Shown here in pieces: positions 1 through 8,684 of a DNA stretch of 64,000 bases. Below the pieces are notes generated by a model, which was not told the origin of the DNA, searched no databases, and worked only from the letters and a program-made list of their open reading frames with translations. The position numbers were made by a program, and so were the translations under genes. Source of the stretch: Mycobacterium botniense (GTDB lineage Bacteria; Actinomycetota; Actinomycetes; Mycobacteriales; Mycobacteriaceae). The stretch covers positions 496,001 through 560,000 of the forward strand of contig NZ_BLKW01000004.1 of the NCBI RefSeq assembly GCF_010723305.1, given 5' to 3'. Every line of letters starts with the position of its first letter. Positions within the stretch are counted from its first letter, which is position 1.

Positions 1-1269
1 ATCGATCACACACCGCGACAGCATCGCGGTCGAAGGAGCGTCAACACGAATGTCTCCAGATCGGATTCCTTCGGACAACAGCGATTTCAGCTGCCGCATG
101 CGGGTGGCGAAGGCCAGGCCCGGGTTGGGGGTGTTGGGCGGAGACTGTCGCATCCAGGCCAGCTGAATCTTCCACTCGTCGCGAAAGCGGTCCAAGGCAT
201 TGATGTCGATCCAGCTCAACGCATCCAGCTTCTCGATCGACGTCGAATCCGAGCGCAGCACGCTGACGAATCCCGCCCCGACCTTCTCGCCGAAGGATCG
301 CATGATCGATGCGAGCAGCTCCTCCTTGGAGCCGATCAGCCGGTAAACCGTACCGGTGCCCAGCCCTGCAGCGGCCGCGATATCCCTGATGGTGGTGACT
401 TCGTAGCCCCGGCGGCCGAATTCGGCGCGTGCCACCGCCCGAACATGGGCTGCCTTGTCGTCCGGGTCGGCTTGGTGTTCGTCAGGCCACGTGTCGATAA
501 CGGCGTTGGCGGCGGCGAGGGCATTGGAGCGGTCCAGTTTCGCGTCGGAGGGCGAGCGACTGGCCAGACCCCCCAAAATGATCTGGCACATCAACGTGGC
601 CACCTGGTCGGCGGGGGCGTTTTGCCGGATGACATCAAGACCGATGTGCAACATGGACTGACAGATCCGGTCGGCCAGCGTCGAAAGGTCGATGTCGGAT
701 CTGATGTAGCCACTCCAGCGGCCGGCCCGCAGTGTTTGTAGCATCGCCTGGTGGATGGCGGTCGGGGGACGCTGCACCAGCTGCATCAGCTCCGGGTTGG
801 CGCTGGGTGCCTCGTGAAACGACATCGCGAGTGCGGCACTGTGCCGAACGGCGCATTTCGCGATGGCCGATCCCAGCTGCACGATCTTCTCAGACACCGG
901 GCGTGAGTCGGCGTCGTCCAGCCGCTGCTGGGCGGCTTCACCGATGCGATCCAGGTCGGCGTGATAGCGCTGCAGCAACTCGACGAGGATCGCCTCTTTG
1001 GATTCGAAATGGTGGTAGAGGCTTCCCGGCAGGATTCCCGCAGCGTCGGCGATCTCCTGCAGCGAGGTGCGCAGACCGGAGGACGCGAACAGCGAAGCCG
1101 CAGTCTGAAGTATCTCCGATCGGCGCGTGCCGTCTGCTTCCCGGTAGGGAGACGACTGGGCGGCCGCTCCGATGTCGGGTGCGTTCAGACGCGCGGATTC
1201 GTGGGAGCCTGAAGCCTCAGGTGGATGTTGAAGCGCCACAACACCTCCATGGCTATCGACTCCTGTCAT
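1..1269 (-). CDS. tandem TetR-family regulator with two HTH domains (3' end outside window)
   Basis: The minus strand is open from 1269 down to base 1 with no stop, about 423 codons. Two complete TetR N-terminal HTH domains lie in one frame. The first is near residues 50-95 (TRRSEILQTAASLFA, then GILPGSLYHHFESKEA). The second is near residues 280-325 (FGRRGYEVTTIRDIAAAAGL, then GTVYRLIGSKEELL). Each is followed by a helical ligand-domain-like stretch. Ordinary TetR proteins are about 200 aa, so this is a head-to-tail fusion or duplication. The first HTH resembles the KstR2 type. ATG 1269 is used; GTG 1239 just after a GGAGGT is an alternative. A copy of the regulon motif (1278-1297) lies immediately upstream, suggesting autoregulation. 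The regulator role is family knowledge; the ligand is unknown. Confidence 0.85.
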   Translation of the reverse strand, partial: MTGVDSHGGVVALQHPPEASGSHESARLNAPDIGAAAQSSPYREADGTRRSEILQTAASLFASSGLRTSLQEIADAAGILPGSLYHHFESKEAILVELLQRYHADLDRIGEAAQQRLDDADSRPVSEKIVQLGSAIAKCAVRHSAALAMSFHEAPSANPELMQLVQRPPTAIHQAMLQTLRAGRWSGYIRSDIDLSTLADRICQSMLHIGLDVIRQNAPADQVATLMCQIILGGLASRSPSDAKLDRSNALAAANAVIDTWPDEHQADPDDKAAHVRAVARAEFGRRGYEVTTIRDIAAAAGLGTGTVYRLIGSKEELLASIMRSFGEKVGAGFVSVLRSDSTSIEKLDALSWIDINALDRFRDEWKIQLAWMRQSPPNTPNPGLAFATRMRQLKSLLSEGIRSGDIRVDAPSTAMLSRCVID

Positions 1270-1277
1270 CGGCGGCG

Positions 1278-1297
1278 TAACCGAACATTTGTTAACG
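1278..1297 (-). promoter_or_regulatory. regulon motif copy A, upstream of the tandem TetR gene
   Basis: Read on the minus strand this is TTAACAAATGTTCGGTTA, directly after a possible -10 hexamer TAGCGT (1295-1300 on the plus strand). It matches AACAAATGTTAGGTTA at 7409-7424 at all but one base. The core AACA-N2-TGTT is an inverted repeat, as expected for a TetR-type operator. No good -35 is visible. That the tandem TetR protein binds here is inferred from position. Confidence 0.6.
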
Positions 1298-1375
1298 CTA
1301 CCAGACCGGGCGGGTCATCCCGGTAAGTTGAAGCGACCGACCAGCCGGCGGACGGTCGCCGTCTCTGCTGCCGTT

Positions 1376-2023
1376 CTACAGGGCTGGGCCATCCCAGCGG
1401 TCGAGGGCGACCACTTCGCTGAGGGGTCGCCGACTCGCCGGCTGGAAGCGCGTACCGTGACGCAGACGGCCGATCGGGAGCAGGCATCCCTGCACGTAAC
1501 TGGCCGGGATGCCAAGCAGCTCGCGGACGGTGTTTTCGTGATGAAGGTGCAGCGTTGTCACACAAGTCCCATAACCGCGGGTGTGCAAAGCGAGCTGGAA
1601 GTTCCACACCGCGGGGAAGATCGACCCGTACAGCGTCGCCCGGTAAAACGACTCGTCGCCCTCGATGCGAGGCAGATAGGGCTCATAACAAGGGATCACG
1701 AGCGTCGGCACCTTCGCCATGTTCTCGACGAGCCACTCGGTCGACGACATCAGACGTCTGCCGGGAGTATCGGCCGGCAACAAGTTGGCGACCAGCTGCC
1801 CGCCTACTCTGCGCAGGTATGCCTGTCGGTACAGCGCGGCGATCTTCTCCCGCAGCGCCGGGTCAAAGATGACCAGCCACCGCCAGGACTGCTGATTGGA
1901 GCCGTTGGCGGCTTGCAAACCGATGCGCAGGCACTCGCGGATGTCACCACGGTCAACTGGCGCGTCGAGGTCGAGCGACGTACGCGCCGATCGGGTGGCG
2001 CGCAGCAGATACTCGACGTCCAC
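1376..2023 (-). CDS. nitroreductase-family FMN oxidoreductase
   Basis: The product is 215 aa, the usual size for the nitroreductase fold. The N-terminus has the family's FMN-phosphate region (TRSARTSLD) and the SNQQSWRW segment near residue 42. The C-terminal half has GYGTCVTTLHL, followed by LLGIPASY and LLPIGRL, which match the typical end of the fold. Such enzymes use FMN and NAD(P)H to reduce nitro groups, quinones or enones in the cytosol. The GTG start at 2023 lies 6 bases after the stop of the upstream amidohydrolase, so both are probably cotranscribed. The substrate is unknown. Confidence 0.85.
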   Translation of the reverse strand: MDVEYLLRATRSARTSLDLDAPVDRGDIRECLRIGLQAANGSNQQSWRWLVIFDPALREKIAALYRQAYLRRVGGQLVANLLPADTPGRRLMSSTEWLVENMAKVPTLVIPCYEPYLPRIEGDESFYRATLYGSIFPAVWNFQLALHTRGYGTCVTTLHLHHENTVRELLGIPASYVQGCLLPIGRLRHGTRFQPASRRPLSEVVALDRWDGPAL

Positions 2024-2029
2024 GATCGC

Positions 2030-3316
2030 TTAGCCCGACGACGGTAGCTTGCTCGCCAAATCCAGCACCGTCACGATATCGGTGCCGATCTTCTTCAGCC
2101 GCGCCGAGGATCGGTAGCCCAGGTCGACATCGGTGGCTTGGGCGCGCAACGCTTTGACGGTGGCCTGCTCCCTGGGGATGTGCTGGAACAGGTCGAACGA
2201 AAAGAGGCGCATCGCGTTCAGGTGGGTGATCTTGTCGATCTCGTCGTCGGGCACGCCGTCGAGATAGACGGCCAGTGTTTCGGGCGCGACCGGCCATGTC
2301 GAGTCCGAGTGCGGGTAGTCACACTCCCAGGTGATCATGTCCAGGTTGAGCTTGTGGCGGTTCTCGATCCCGAACATGTCGTCGATAAAGCAGGTCACGA
2401 TGCGCTCCTTGAACACCTGGCTGGGCAACTTGTCACCGAAGTTCTGATGTGTCCACGCGCGGTGCATCGTGTAGACGCGGTCGATGCGTTCCAGGAAGTA
2501 GGGGATCCATCCGATACCCCCCTCGGACAGGGCGAAGATGAGATCAGGAAACTTGCGCAGCGTCGGCGACCACACCAGATCGGCCGCCGCGTTGACGATG
2601 CTCATCGGCTGCAGCGTGATCATGGTGTCGACGGGGGCGTCCACCGAGGTGATCACCACTGATGAGGACGAGCCGATGTGCAGGCACACGACGGTGTTCT
2701 CGTCGCTGCAGGCGGCCCAGAACGGATCCCAGTGTGGATCGTGTAGTGACGGGTAGCCGAGCTTGGTGGGGTTTTCGGAGAACGTGACGGCGTGGCAACC
2801 TTTCTTGGCCACCCGGCGCACCTCCTCGGCCATCAGGTGCGGATCCCAGATCGGTGGCAGCGCCAGCGGGATCATGCGGCCCGGGTAGGTGCCGCACCAC
2901 TCGTCGATGTGCCAGTCGTTGTACGCGCGCAGCACCGCCAGCGCGAGATCCTTGTCGCGAGCGCGGGCGAAGTACTGCCCGCAGAACTGCGGGTACGACG
3001 GGAAGTTCATCGCCGCGACGACGCCGTTGGCGTTCATGTCGCGGATACGCTGGTGGATGTTGTAGCAGCCTTCGCGAATCTCACTGAGTTTGGTTGGCTC
3101 GGCACCGTATTCGTCGGGTGGACGGCCCGCGACCGCATTCAGCCCGACGTTGGTGGCTTCTTGTCCCTCGAACACCCAGGCATCGGTGCCGTCCTCTCTC
3201 TTGACCAGTTTGGGCACGTCGTCCTTGTACTTGGCGGGGATGTGGCCTTTGAACATGTCGGGCGGCTCGACGAGGTGGTCGTCGACGGAGACCAGGACGA
3301 AATCATCCATTTTCAT
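2030..3316 (-). CDS. amidohydrolase-2 family metal-dependent hydrolase/decarboxylase
   Basis: A 428-aa TIM-barrel amidohydrolase (ACMSD/amidohydrolase-2 type). The N-terminal metal motif appears as SVDDHLVEPPD near residue 9. Further conserved pieces are VVCLHIGSSS in the middle and WECDYPHSDSTWP near residue 325, whose Asp is the usual metal ligand. The ATG at 3316 follows AAGGAG and is preferred to a longer ATG at 3361. Family members hydrolyse C-N bonds or decarboxylate aromatic or enol acids; which applies here is not visible. The gene begins a short minus-strand operon with the nitroreductase and is divergent from the AveC-like operon across motif copy B. Confidence 0.85.
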   Translation of the reverse strand: MKMDDFVLVSVDDHLVEPPDMFKGHIPAKYKDDVPKLVKREDGTDAWVFEGQEATNVGLNAVAGRPPDEYGAEPTKLSEIREGCYNIHQRIRDMNANGVVAAMNFPSYPQFCGQYFARARDKDLALAVLRAYNDWHIDEWCGTYPGRMIPLALPPIWDPHLMAEEVRRVAKKGCHAVTFSENPTKLGYPSLHDPHWDPFWAACSDENTVVCLHIGSSSSVVITSVDAPVDTMITLQPMSIVNAAADLVWSPTLRKFPDLIFALSEGGIGWIPYFLERIDRVYTMHRAWTHQNFGDKLPSQVFKERIVTCFIDDMFGIENRHKLNLDMITWECDYPHSDSTWPVAPETLAVYLDGVPDDEIDKITHLNAMRLFSFDLFQHIPREQATVKALRAQATDVDLGYRSSARLKKIGTDIVTVLDLASKLPSSG

Positions 3317-3404
3317 GGTGTGCTCCTTGTGTTTTCGGTGGAAGCCCCATGCACGCCTCAACCACCCACCTGCAGCAGACCCGTTCCCCGCCCAGCCGAA
3401 CTCA

Positions 3405-3455
3405 TTGACTGCAGTACAAGCCGCACTTTACTGTGGAACAGATATTTGGTCAACG
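3405..3455 (+). promoter_or_regulatory. promoter plus regulon motif copy B, for the first AveC-like operon
   Basis: A -35 TTGACT (3405-3410), 18-base spacer and -10 TACTGT (3429-3434) are followed one base later by GAACAGATATTTGGTCAACG (3436-3455). The arrangement and most bases are repeated at 13178-13227, 9.8 kb away. A repressor bound here would cover the likely transcription start. Confidence 0.65.
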
Positions 3456-3503
3456 GGTCGTGGACTAAGCGATGGGACGCGCGCGCACGTCGGGACGGGG
3501 ATC

Positions 3504-3623
3504 ATGGGTGCAGTCATCATGCTGGGCACACTTCTCAGCCTGATTGTTCTCATCGTTGGTCTGGTGGTTCGGTTTGACCCGCAAGCACGCGGTCCTTCCA
3601 TCCGCAAGGGCGACGGCGCATGA
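3504..3623 (+). CDS. 39-aa single-span membrane protein preceding the AveC-like gene
   Basis: The small ORF begins MGAVIMLGTLLSLIVLIVGL and ends in a charged, polar tail, so almost its whole first half is one hydrophobic helix. Its TGA overlaps the ATG of the next gene (ATGA at 3620-3623), which suggests translational coupling. It lies just downstream of motif copy B. The family is not recognised; a helper subunit of the AveC-like protein is an inference from coupling alone. Confidence 0.5.
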   Translation: MGAVIMLGTLLSLIVLIVGLVVRFDPQARGPSIRKGDGA

Positions 3624-4402
3624 GCACCCTGACTCCCCTCATGAAGGCAAGTATCGCGTTCGCCTATATCGGCGGGTTCACGTTCGTAGCCTTGGGTGTG
3701 TACCGCAGTTATCGCCGGCGTCGCCTGGATCCGCTTTTACTCGTGTGCATCTCGGCGATTTCGATCTCGTGGATCGAGGCGCCGTACGACTGGGCGGTGT
3801 ACGCGCAGTTCCCGCCTGCCATCCCTCGCATGCCGTCCTGGTGGCCGTTGAACATGACGTGGGGTGGCCTGCCGGCAGCGGTCCCTCCCGGGTACATTTC
3901 CTACTTCGTTCTTCCTGCCGTGATCGCAGCATTCGTCGGGCGCCGGCTGAGCTTGAGGTTCCAGTGGCGCAGGCCGGTGACGTTATTGGGTGCCGGACTG
4001 ATCATCGGCTTCCTGTGGGCGTTTCTGTTCAACGCGATCCTGGGGGCCCGGCTCGGCATGTTCTACTACGGCCGCGTGATCGGCGGACTCGCGTTGTGGG
4101 AGGGCACGAAGCACCAGTACCCGCTCTATGACGCGCTTGCGATGGGTGTCGTAGTGATGGTGTTCGCCTACATCCTTGGGCGAACCGATCCACAAGGACG
4201 CACGATCATCGACCAGTGGGCTGATTCACGGTCGACGGGCCGTCTGCAGTCGGCATTGCTGTCGGTTGTCGCCTTCGTCGTCATCGGGCACGTCGTCTAC
4301 GGCGCGGTCTTCGCCCCGCACCTCGTCACCAAACTGGCCGGCCTGGTGAGTGCTGGGCCCACCGAGCAGTTATTCGGCGGGGTGCCAAACCAACCGCAGT
4401 AA
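3620..4402 (+). CDS. AveC-like (spirocyclase AveC family) membrane protein, first copy
   Basis: A 260-aa polytopic membrane protein with about six or seven hydrophobic segments. It shares a pattern with the 379-aa protein at 16985-18124: a WxxxPxxxW..Y stretch (SWIEAPYDWAVYAQFPP), a PxWWPLN segment, a YISYFVLP helix and a late DPQGRTIIDQ motif corresponding to DDTGRTVAEK there. AveC of Streptomyces acts on a polyketide spiroketal (dehydration and spirocyclisation); mycobacterial relatives have no role I can name. It overlaps the small ORF by 4 bases and lies in the common regulon. The family call is from memory of the pattern, so moderate confidence. Confidence 0.6.
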   Translation: MSTLTPLMKASIAFAYIGGFTFVALGVYRSYRRRRLDPLLLVCISAISISWIEAPYDWAVYAQFPPAIPRMPSWWPLNMTWGGLPAAVPPGYISYFVLPAVIAAFVGRRLSLRFQWRRPVTLLGAGLIIGFLWAFLFNAILGARLGMFYYGRVIGGLALWEGTKHQYPLYDALAMGVVVMVFAYILGRTDPQGRTIIDQWADSRSTGRLQSALLSVVAFVVIGHVVYGAVFAPHLVTKLAGLVSAGPTEQLFGGVPNQPQ

Positions 4403-4518
4403 AGAACCGACAATCAAGGCCCGCAGATGAGCGAGGTATCAGGACGACGAGCCGGAATCTGGTTACTCGGTCTGCTCCGGTGTCACGAGTTAAGTCGAGT
4501 TAAACTGCCGTCACTGCG

Positions 4519-5160
4519 ATGAGGAGAAAGCCTGACGCCGAGCAGCGGCGCCGCGATCTGTGCGATGCCGCGATCGAGTTGTTGGCCGAGGATGGGGCGC
4601 GGGGACTGACCCACCTGCGTGTTGACCGGCGCGCAGGGGTCGCCGACGGGACGACGTCGTTCTATTTCCAGACAAGAGCTGCTCTGCTGCGCGGGGCTAC
4701 TGACCGGGTGGTGCAGCTCGACGTGGAGGACTTCACCGCCGCGATGAGCGCGATCAGTGCCTCCGGCGGCGATCGAGTCGACTCTCTTCTGTCTCGACTG
4801 GCCGAGCAGGCAATGAGGACCGCGGTCGAACCCGAACGATCACGTGCGCGTGCGCGTTTTGAGCTGCTGATGATCGCAGCGCGCGATCCGGAACTGGGTG
4901 CGGTGTTCCAGGGCCTCATGGATCGATTCGTCGCGATTAGCGAAGAGGCGGTGGCTCAAGTGCAGCCCGCCGGTGTGGTACCTGATCGAGAGCTGATCAA
5001 TGAGCAGGCATTCGCTGTGGTCACGTTCCTCGGCGGATTTCTCTTCCGGTTGGCCAACGGTCTGGCCCGGCTTGACGACGCCAAGCAACTCGAGGGGTAC
5101 CTCCATGCCGTAATTACTGGCGTCGCCGCCGAACACACACGAATCCGGGCGGCGGGTTGA
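4519..5160 (+). CDS. TetR-family transcriptional regulator
   Basis: The 213-aa product has a single N-terminal HTH: RRRDLCDAAIELLAEDGARG, then LRVDRRAGVADGTTSFYFQTRAALL (residues 10-55). The rest is a helical ligand-binding domain without recognisable specificity. Upstream, two GAGTTAA half-repeats lie at about 4487-4505 and could form its own operator; the GAACARAT motif is absent here. It is convergent with the alcohol dehydrogenase at 5178. Whether it controls the AveC-like operon upstream or only itself is not visible. Confidence 0.85.
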   Translation: MRRKPDAEQRRRDLCDAAIELLAEDGARGLTHLRVDRRAGVADGTTSFYFQTRAALLRGATDRVVQLDVEDFTAAMSAISASGGDRVDSLLSRLAEQAMRTAVEPERSRARARFELLMIAARDPELGAVFQGLMDRFVAISEEAVAQVQPAGVVPDRELINEQAFAVVTFLGGFLFRLANGLARLDDAKQLEGYLHAVITGVAAEHTRIRAAG

Positions 5161-5177
5161 CTCGCGTTGCGGGAGCG

Positions 5178-6200
5178 CTATCGCGCACGCCGAATACTCT
5201 TGTGCCGCTGGAGGGTTGTGTCGGCAGTGACGAGAACACGTCCATGCACACCGGCGTTGCGGACGAGATCGAAGGCGTCGGCGATCCGGTTCAGATCGAG
5301 TTGCGGCCCCATCATGGGGGCCGGCTCGATGTCTCCACTGCTGAAGGCGGCGATCACCTCGCGAAACTCGTCAGGCCGATAGCAGACAGAGAACCGGATA
5401 GTGAGCTCCTTGAGCAGCGCACCGACGGGTTCGATCGGCACCGCCTCGGCGCAGGCCCCCGAGATAACGATGCGACCAAGCGGGCGCACGGCCGTCTGGC
5501 ATGCCTGGAGAAGCTCGGGACGCCCGACACACTCGAACGCCGCGTCATACGCACCAGCGGTGCACTCGGTGACCGAGCCCACCACATCGGTTGCGCCCAT
5601 GACGCTGGCCAACTTACGGCGCTCGGGGTCAGGGTCGGCCGCCGTGATCCGCGCGGCTCTTTTCGCCGACAACCAGGCGATCGTGGTAAGACCAACACCA
5701 CCCGCGCCGATAACCAGCACCTCATCACCCGACCGGATCTCAGCCGTGTGGACACCGTGCAGTCCCACCGCGAACGGCTCAACCAAGGCCGCGCAAGTGC
5801 CAGTCAAATCATTGGGCAGGGCGAACGCATGCCGGGCGGGGACGACAGCGAGCTCGGCGAACCCGCCCCGATCTGGCCCCATACCGATGTAACGGGTCTG
5901 AGCGCAGTGCGCGACTACGCCGGCCACGCAGTAGCTGCAGGCGCCACAGCAAACAACCGGCAGCACAGCAACATTGGTGCCCGTGCGCCAGTTGCCGGCC
6001 TCCGATCCCACGGAGACGATCTCGCCACCCAATTCATGGCCCATGACGATGCCCGCAGGCATGAACGGCTGCGCTTTGACGTCCGAGCCGCAAACTCCGC
6101 ATGCCGCAACCCGGATCACCAACTCATCGGGACCCGGTACCGGATCGGGTAGTTCGACGATCTCGAATCCGTGGGCCTCCGTCGTGACGGCCGCCCTCAC
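5178..6200 (-). CDS. zinc-dependent medium-chain alcohol dehydrogenase
   Basis: A 340-aa MDR-superfamily dehydrogenase. Visible motifs are the catalytic-zinc CGVCGSDVK near residue 37, the GHE motif (VMGHELGGE), the structural-zinc cluster CCGACSYCVAGVVAHC near residue 90, and the Rossmann turn VIGAGGVGL near residue 170. It would oxidise an alcohol or reduce an aldehyde or ketone with NAD(P). The start is the GTG at 6200, whose GTGA overlaps the stop of the upstream sulfotransferase; the longer frame reading into that gene is spurious. It therefore forms a two-gene operon with the sulfotransferase. Confidence 0.88.
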   Translation of the reverse strand: MRAAVTTEAHGFEIVELPDPVPGPDELVIRVAACGVCGSDVKAQPFMPAGIVMGHELGGEIVSVGSEAGNWRTGTNVAVLPVVCCGACSYCVAGVVAHCAQTRYIGMGPDRGGFAELAVVPARHAFALPNDLTGTCAALVEPFAVGLHGVHTAEIRSGDEVLVIGAGGVGLTTIAWLSAKRAARITAADPDPERRKLASVMGATDVVGSVTECTAGAYDAAFECVGRPELLQACQTAVRPLGRIVISGACAEAVPIEPVGALLKELTIRFSVCYRPDEFREVIAAFSSGDIEPAPMMGPQLDLNRIADAFDLVRNAGVHGRVLVTADTTLQRHKSIRRAR

Positions 6201-7381
6201 GAGGTTCCTTCCATCTCGATCTCGAACGCCGACAGGTATGGGTCGAAGACCCGTTCCAGGTCGGCAATGGTGACGCCGGAGCCGTCGAGCGAATAGGGCT
6301 GAACGCCAAAGCGGTCCTGCGGATGTCGTTCCAACCACGTGAGCATGGCGGCCTCGGTAGACGCCGTGAGCTCGTCGCCCGCCCACTCGTACAGCGAACG
6401 CATCACGCCGATCGGATCGCGCATAAGCGCGGCGTAGTGCAAATCAAAGAACCGTTCGTCGCCGATGCGCCGGCGCGCTTGCAGCGGTCGGGCGACATGT
6501 GCCTGCAACTGGCGAAGCACGTTGGACACCACGTCGTCAACGTCGATGTCAGCACCCAGCACTGCGCGCGACAGATAATTCAACCGCAGGAACGATGCGG
6601 TGGCCTTGAACGGATCGCGGTGAGCCCAGACGATGCGCACATCAGGGAACGTCGAAAGCAGCGTTTCGATGTGCACGGCGTGGGATGGCATCTTGAGCGA
6701 CCACACACCCGGCGCCCGCGACTGCAGCATCTGCAACACCGACCGCTCGTAGGCATAGGTACTCGTCATGTCGGCCTCGAGCAGCCAGTCCGCGTAGGCG
6801 CTGGTCGGCATGAACGCCTCCCACAGGTAGGCCTTGAAATCCTGGCTTTGCACGAACACGCACTCGGTGGGCCCGTCGGCCTCATCCCAATGCACCATCG
6901 GGATGTTCGCTGCCTTCAACCCCTCAGCCATCATGTCCAGCTCGGCCTTCTTCTTCAGGCAGCGCGGATCGGTGCGTAATGTTTCAGGCGATGCTGGCGG
7001 GACGGAGTTCTCCGCTTCCCACGTCAATAGCGACCGCCGGTTGGGGTCCTGATCTAGCAGATAGCTCGCCAACGATGTACCGGTCCGCGGCAAGCCAAGA
7101 ACCACCAGCGGACGTTCGATGCGTTCCGCACCGACCTCGGGATGCCGCTTGAGGTAATCGACGACGCGCAGTCGGTTCCACAGGGCGTCGACGAACCGGC
7201 CGTAGACGTAGTCGCGTCCCCCGGCGGTCACACCGGGCGCGGATTCGACGGTCTGCACCAGAATTGTCAGACCCTCGCGCCACGAATCACTACCGAAGTC
7301 GTCGAGGCCGGCGCGCTCGCACGCGCGGGCGACCAGGTGCTCGACTTCCGGAGTGTTCTGGGTGCTTCGCAAGGTCGCCAT
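6197..7381 (-). CDS. sulfotransferase-family protein
   Basis: A 394-aa protein of the bacterial sulfotransferase family. The PAPS-binding P-loop is RPLVVLGLPRTGTSLASYLL (near residue 90), and the 3'-phosphate region appears later as IVWAHRDPFKATASFLRL. This would transfer sulfate from PAPS to a hydroxyl; mycobacteria have many such genes of unknown substrate. ATG 7381 is preferred because a TATAGT -10 lies about 9-14 bases upstream on the minus strand, giving a nearly leaderless message; ATG 7441 lies upstream of that box. The operator copy D is between it and the divergent sulfatase-like gene. Confidence 0.8.
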   Translation of the reverse strand: MATLRSTQNTPEVEHLVARACERAGLDDFGSDSWREGLTILVQTVESAPGVTAGGRDYVYGRFVDALWNRLRVVDYLKRHPEVGAERIERPLVVLGLPRTGTSLASYLLDQDPNRRSLLTWEAENSVPPASPETLRTDPRCLKKKAELDMMAEGLKAANIPMVHWDEADGPTECVFVQSQDFKAYLWEAFMPTSAYADWLLEADMTSTYAYERSVLQMLQSRAPGVWSLKMPSHAVHIETLLSTFPDVRIVWAHRDPFKATASFLRLNYLSRAVLGADIDVDDVVSNVLRQLQAHVARPLQARRRIGDERFFDLHYAALMRDPIGVMRSLYEWAGDELTASTEAAMLTWLERHPQDRFGVQPYSLDGSGVTIADLERVFDPYLSAFEIEMEGTS

Positions 7382-7389
7382 GCGACCAG

Positions 7390-7424
7390 AGACTATACGA
7401 TCGTAGAGAACAAATGTTAGGTTA
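7390..7424. promoter_or_regulatory. divergent promoter with regulon motif copy D
   Basis: The motif GAACAAATGTTAGGTTA is at 7408-7424. Rightwards it is preceded by TACGAT (7396-7401), a possible -10 for the sulfatase-like gene. Leftwards TATAGT (7390-7395 on the minus strand) is a possible -10 for the sulfotransferase. The motif would overlap promoter elements in both directions, so one regulator could control both genes. Confidence 0.55.
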
Positions 7425-7457
7425 GGCAGCGGACGCGGCATGGGAGGTTGACTGCTG

Positions 7458-8684
7458 GTGCCATCGCTGGACTCGCTGGTGAAACAAGGCGAGGGCGATC
7501 AGGACGCCGTCGATGTTGGCGACGGCATATTTATGTCCAGAAACATCGCCAACAGCTACCTGGTGACGACGGCCGACGGCGACGTGCTGATCAACACCGG
7601 CACCGACTTCGAAGCCGCCCGAATCAAGGCGCGTTTTGACCGGGTGAGCAGCGGGCCGCTTCGAGTCATCGTCTTCACCCAGGGCCATCCGGACCATGTG
7701 GGTGGGTGGAGCCTCTTCCACGGGCCCGGTGTTGAGACCATCGCTCAGGCGAACCACACTGATGTCCGGGAGTACTGGCGGCGCCTGCACCCGTTTTACT
7801 CGCGGCGCATCATGAGGCTGTGGGGCGCATTCGTGGATGTCGACGCGGCGTCGCTGAAACTACCGCCGGAACCAGCGCTCACCACCACGTTCATCGACAG
7901 CCATGCGTTCGAGCTCGCAGGCCGCCGGTTCGAGCTTTACTCCACCCCGGGCGGTGAGACCACCGACGCCCTTGTCGTCTGGATGCCTGAGCACCGGACC
8001 GCCTTCATCGGTAACCTGATGGGGCCGTTCTTCGGTCATGTGCCAAATCTGTACACCTTGCGCGGGGACAAGATCCGCAGCGCGATGGCATTCATCCACT
8101 CGGTGGACCGGGTAATCGCACTCGGGCCCGAGACGCTCATCAACGGTCACGATGTCTTTCGCGGTGCCGACGAGATACGGCACACGATGACCACAGTCCG
8201 AGACGCCACGGCTTATCTGCGCGACCGGACCATCGAGGGGATGAACGCGGGCACCGACCTGTGGACCCTGATGCATGAAATCAGGCTGCCGGCCGATCTT
8301 GCGCTACCCGAGGTGCACGGCAAGGTGCCATGGATCGTGCGGGCAATCTGGGAAGAACACGTCGGCTGGTTTCGGTACGAGTCGACCACCGAGCTCTACG
8401 ACGTACCGCCGTCGGCGGTATGGCCCGACATCGTCGATCTGGCCGGCGGCGTCGCCGCTCTCACCGAGCGCGCCCATACTCACGTCGAACAGGGACGTGC
8501 CCTGCAGGCGCTGCACCTGACCGATATCGTCCTTGGCCACTCACCCAGTGACCCCGGCGCATTACGGGTGAAGCGTGCTGCCCTCGAACAGCTCCTAGCC
8601 GCCTCCGGACGGGAGAACTTCAGCGAGACGCAATGGCTGGAGCAGGAAATCAAGAAGACCACCGACGATACGGAGTGCGAATGA
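7458..8684 (+). CDS. metallo-beta-lactamase-fold hydrolase, alkylsulfatase-like
   Basis: A 408-aa protein with the MBL fold (residues 20-240) followed by a helical domain like the dimerisation part of SdsA/BDS1-type alkylsulfatases. The metal motif reads TQGHPDHVGG (residues 74-83): Gln75 stands where the first His of HxHxDH is expected, while His77, Asp79 and His80 are kept. Later ligand-like residues are STPGGETTDALV and LINGHDVF. The pairing with a sulfotransferase across a shared operator suggests sulfate-ester turnover, which is inference. Translation begins at a codon giving MPSLDSLVKQG. Confidence 0.75.
   Translation: MPSLDSLVKQGEGDQDAVDVGDGIFMSRNIANSYLVTTADGDVLINTGTDFEAARIKARFDRVSSGPLRVIVFTQGHPDHVGGWSLFHGPGVETIAQANHTDVREYWRRLHPFYSRRIMRLWGAFVDVDAASLKLPPEPALTTTFIDSHAFELAGRRFELYSTPGGETTDALVVWMPEHRTAFIGNLMGPFFGHVPNLYTLRGDKIRSAMAFIHSVDRVIALGPETLINGHDVFRGADEIRHTMTTVRDATAYLRDRTIEGMNAGTDLWTLMHEIRLPADLALPEVHGKVPWIVRAIWEEHVGWFRYESTTELYDVPPSAVWPDIVDLAGGVAALTERAHTHVEQGRALQALHLTDIVLGHSPSDPGALRVKRAALEQLLAASGRENFSETQWLEQEIKKTTDDTECE

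Noticed and set aside
3090..3623. 177-codon plus-strand frame ending at 3623
   Set aside because: Most of it runs antisense to the amidohydrolase and across the promoter; only its last 39 codons, after the promoter, make sense.
5157..6152. 331-codon plus-strand frame opposite the alcohol dehydrogenase
   Set aside because: It is the complement of a dehydrogenase with both zinc motifs and the Rossmann turn.
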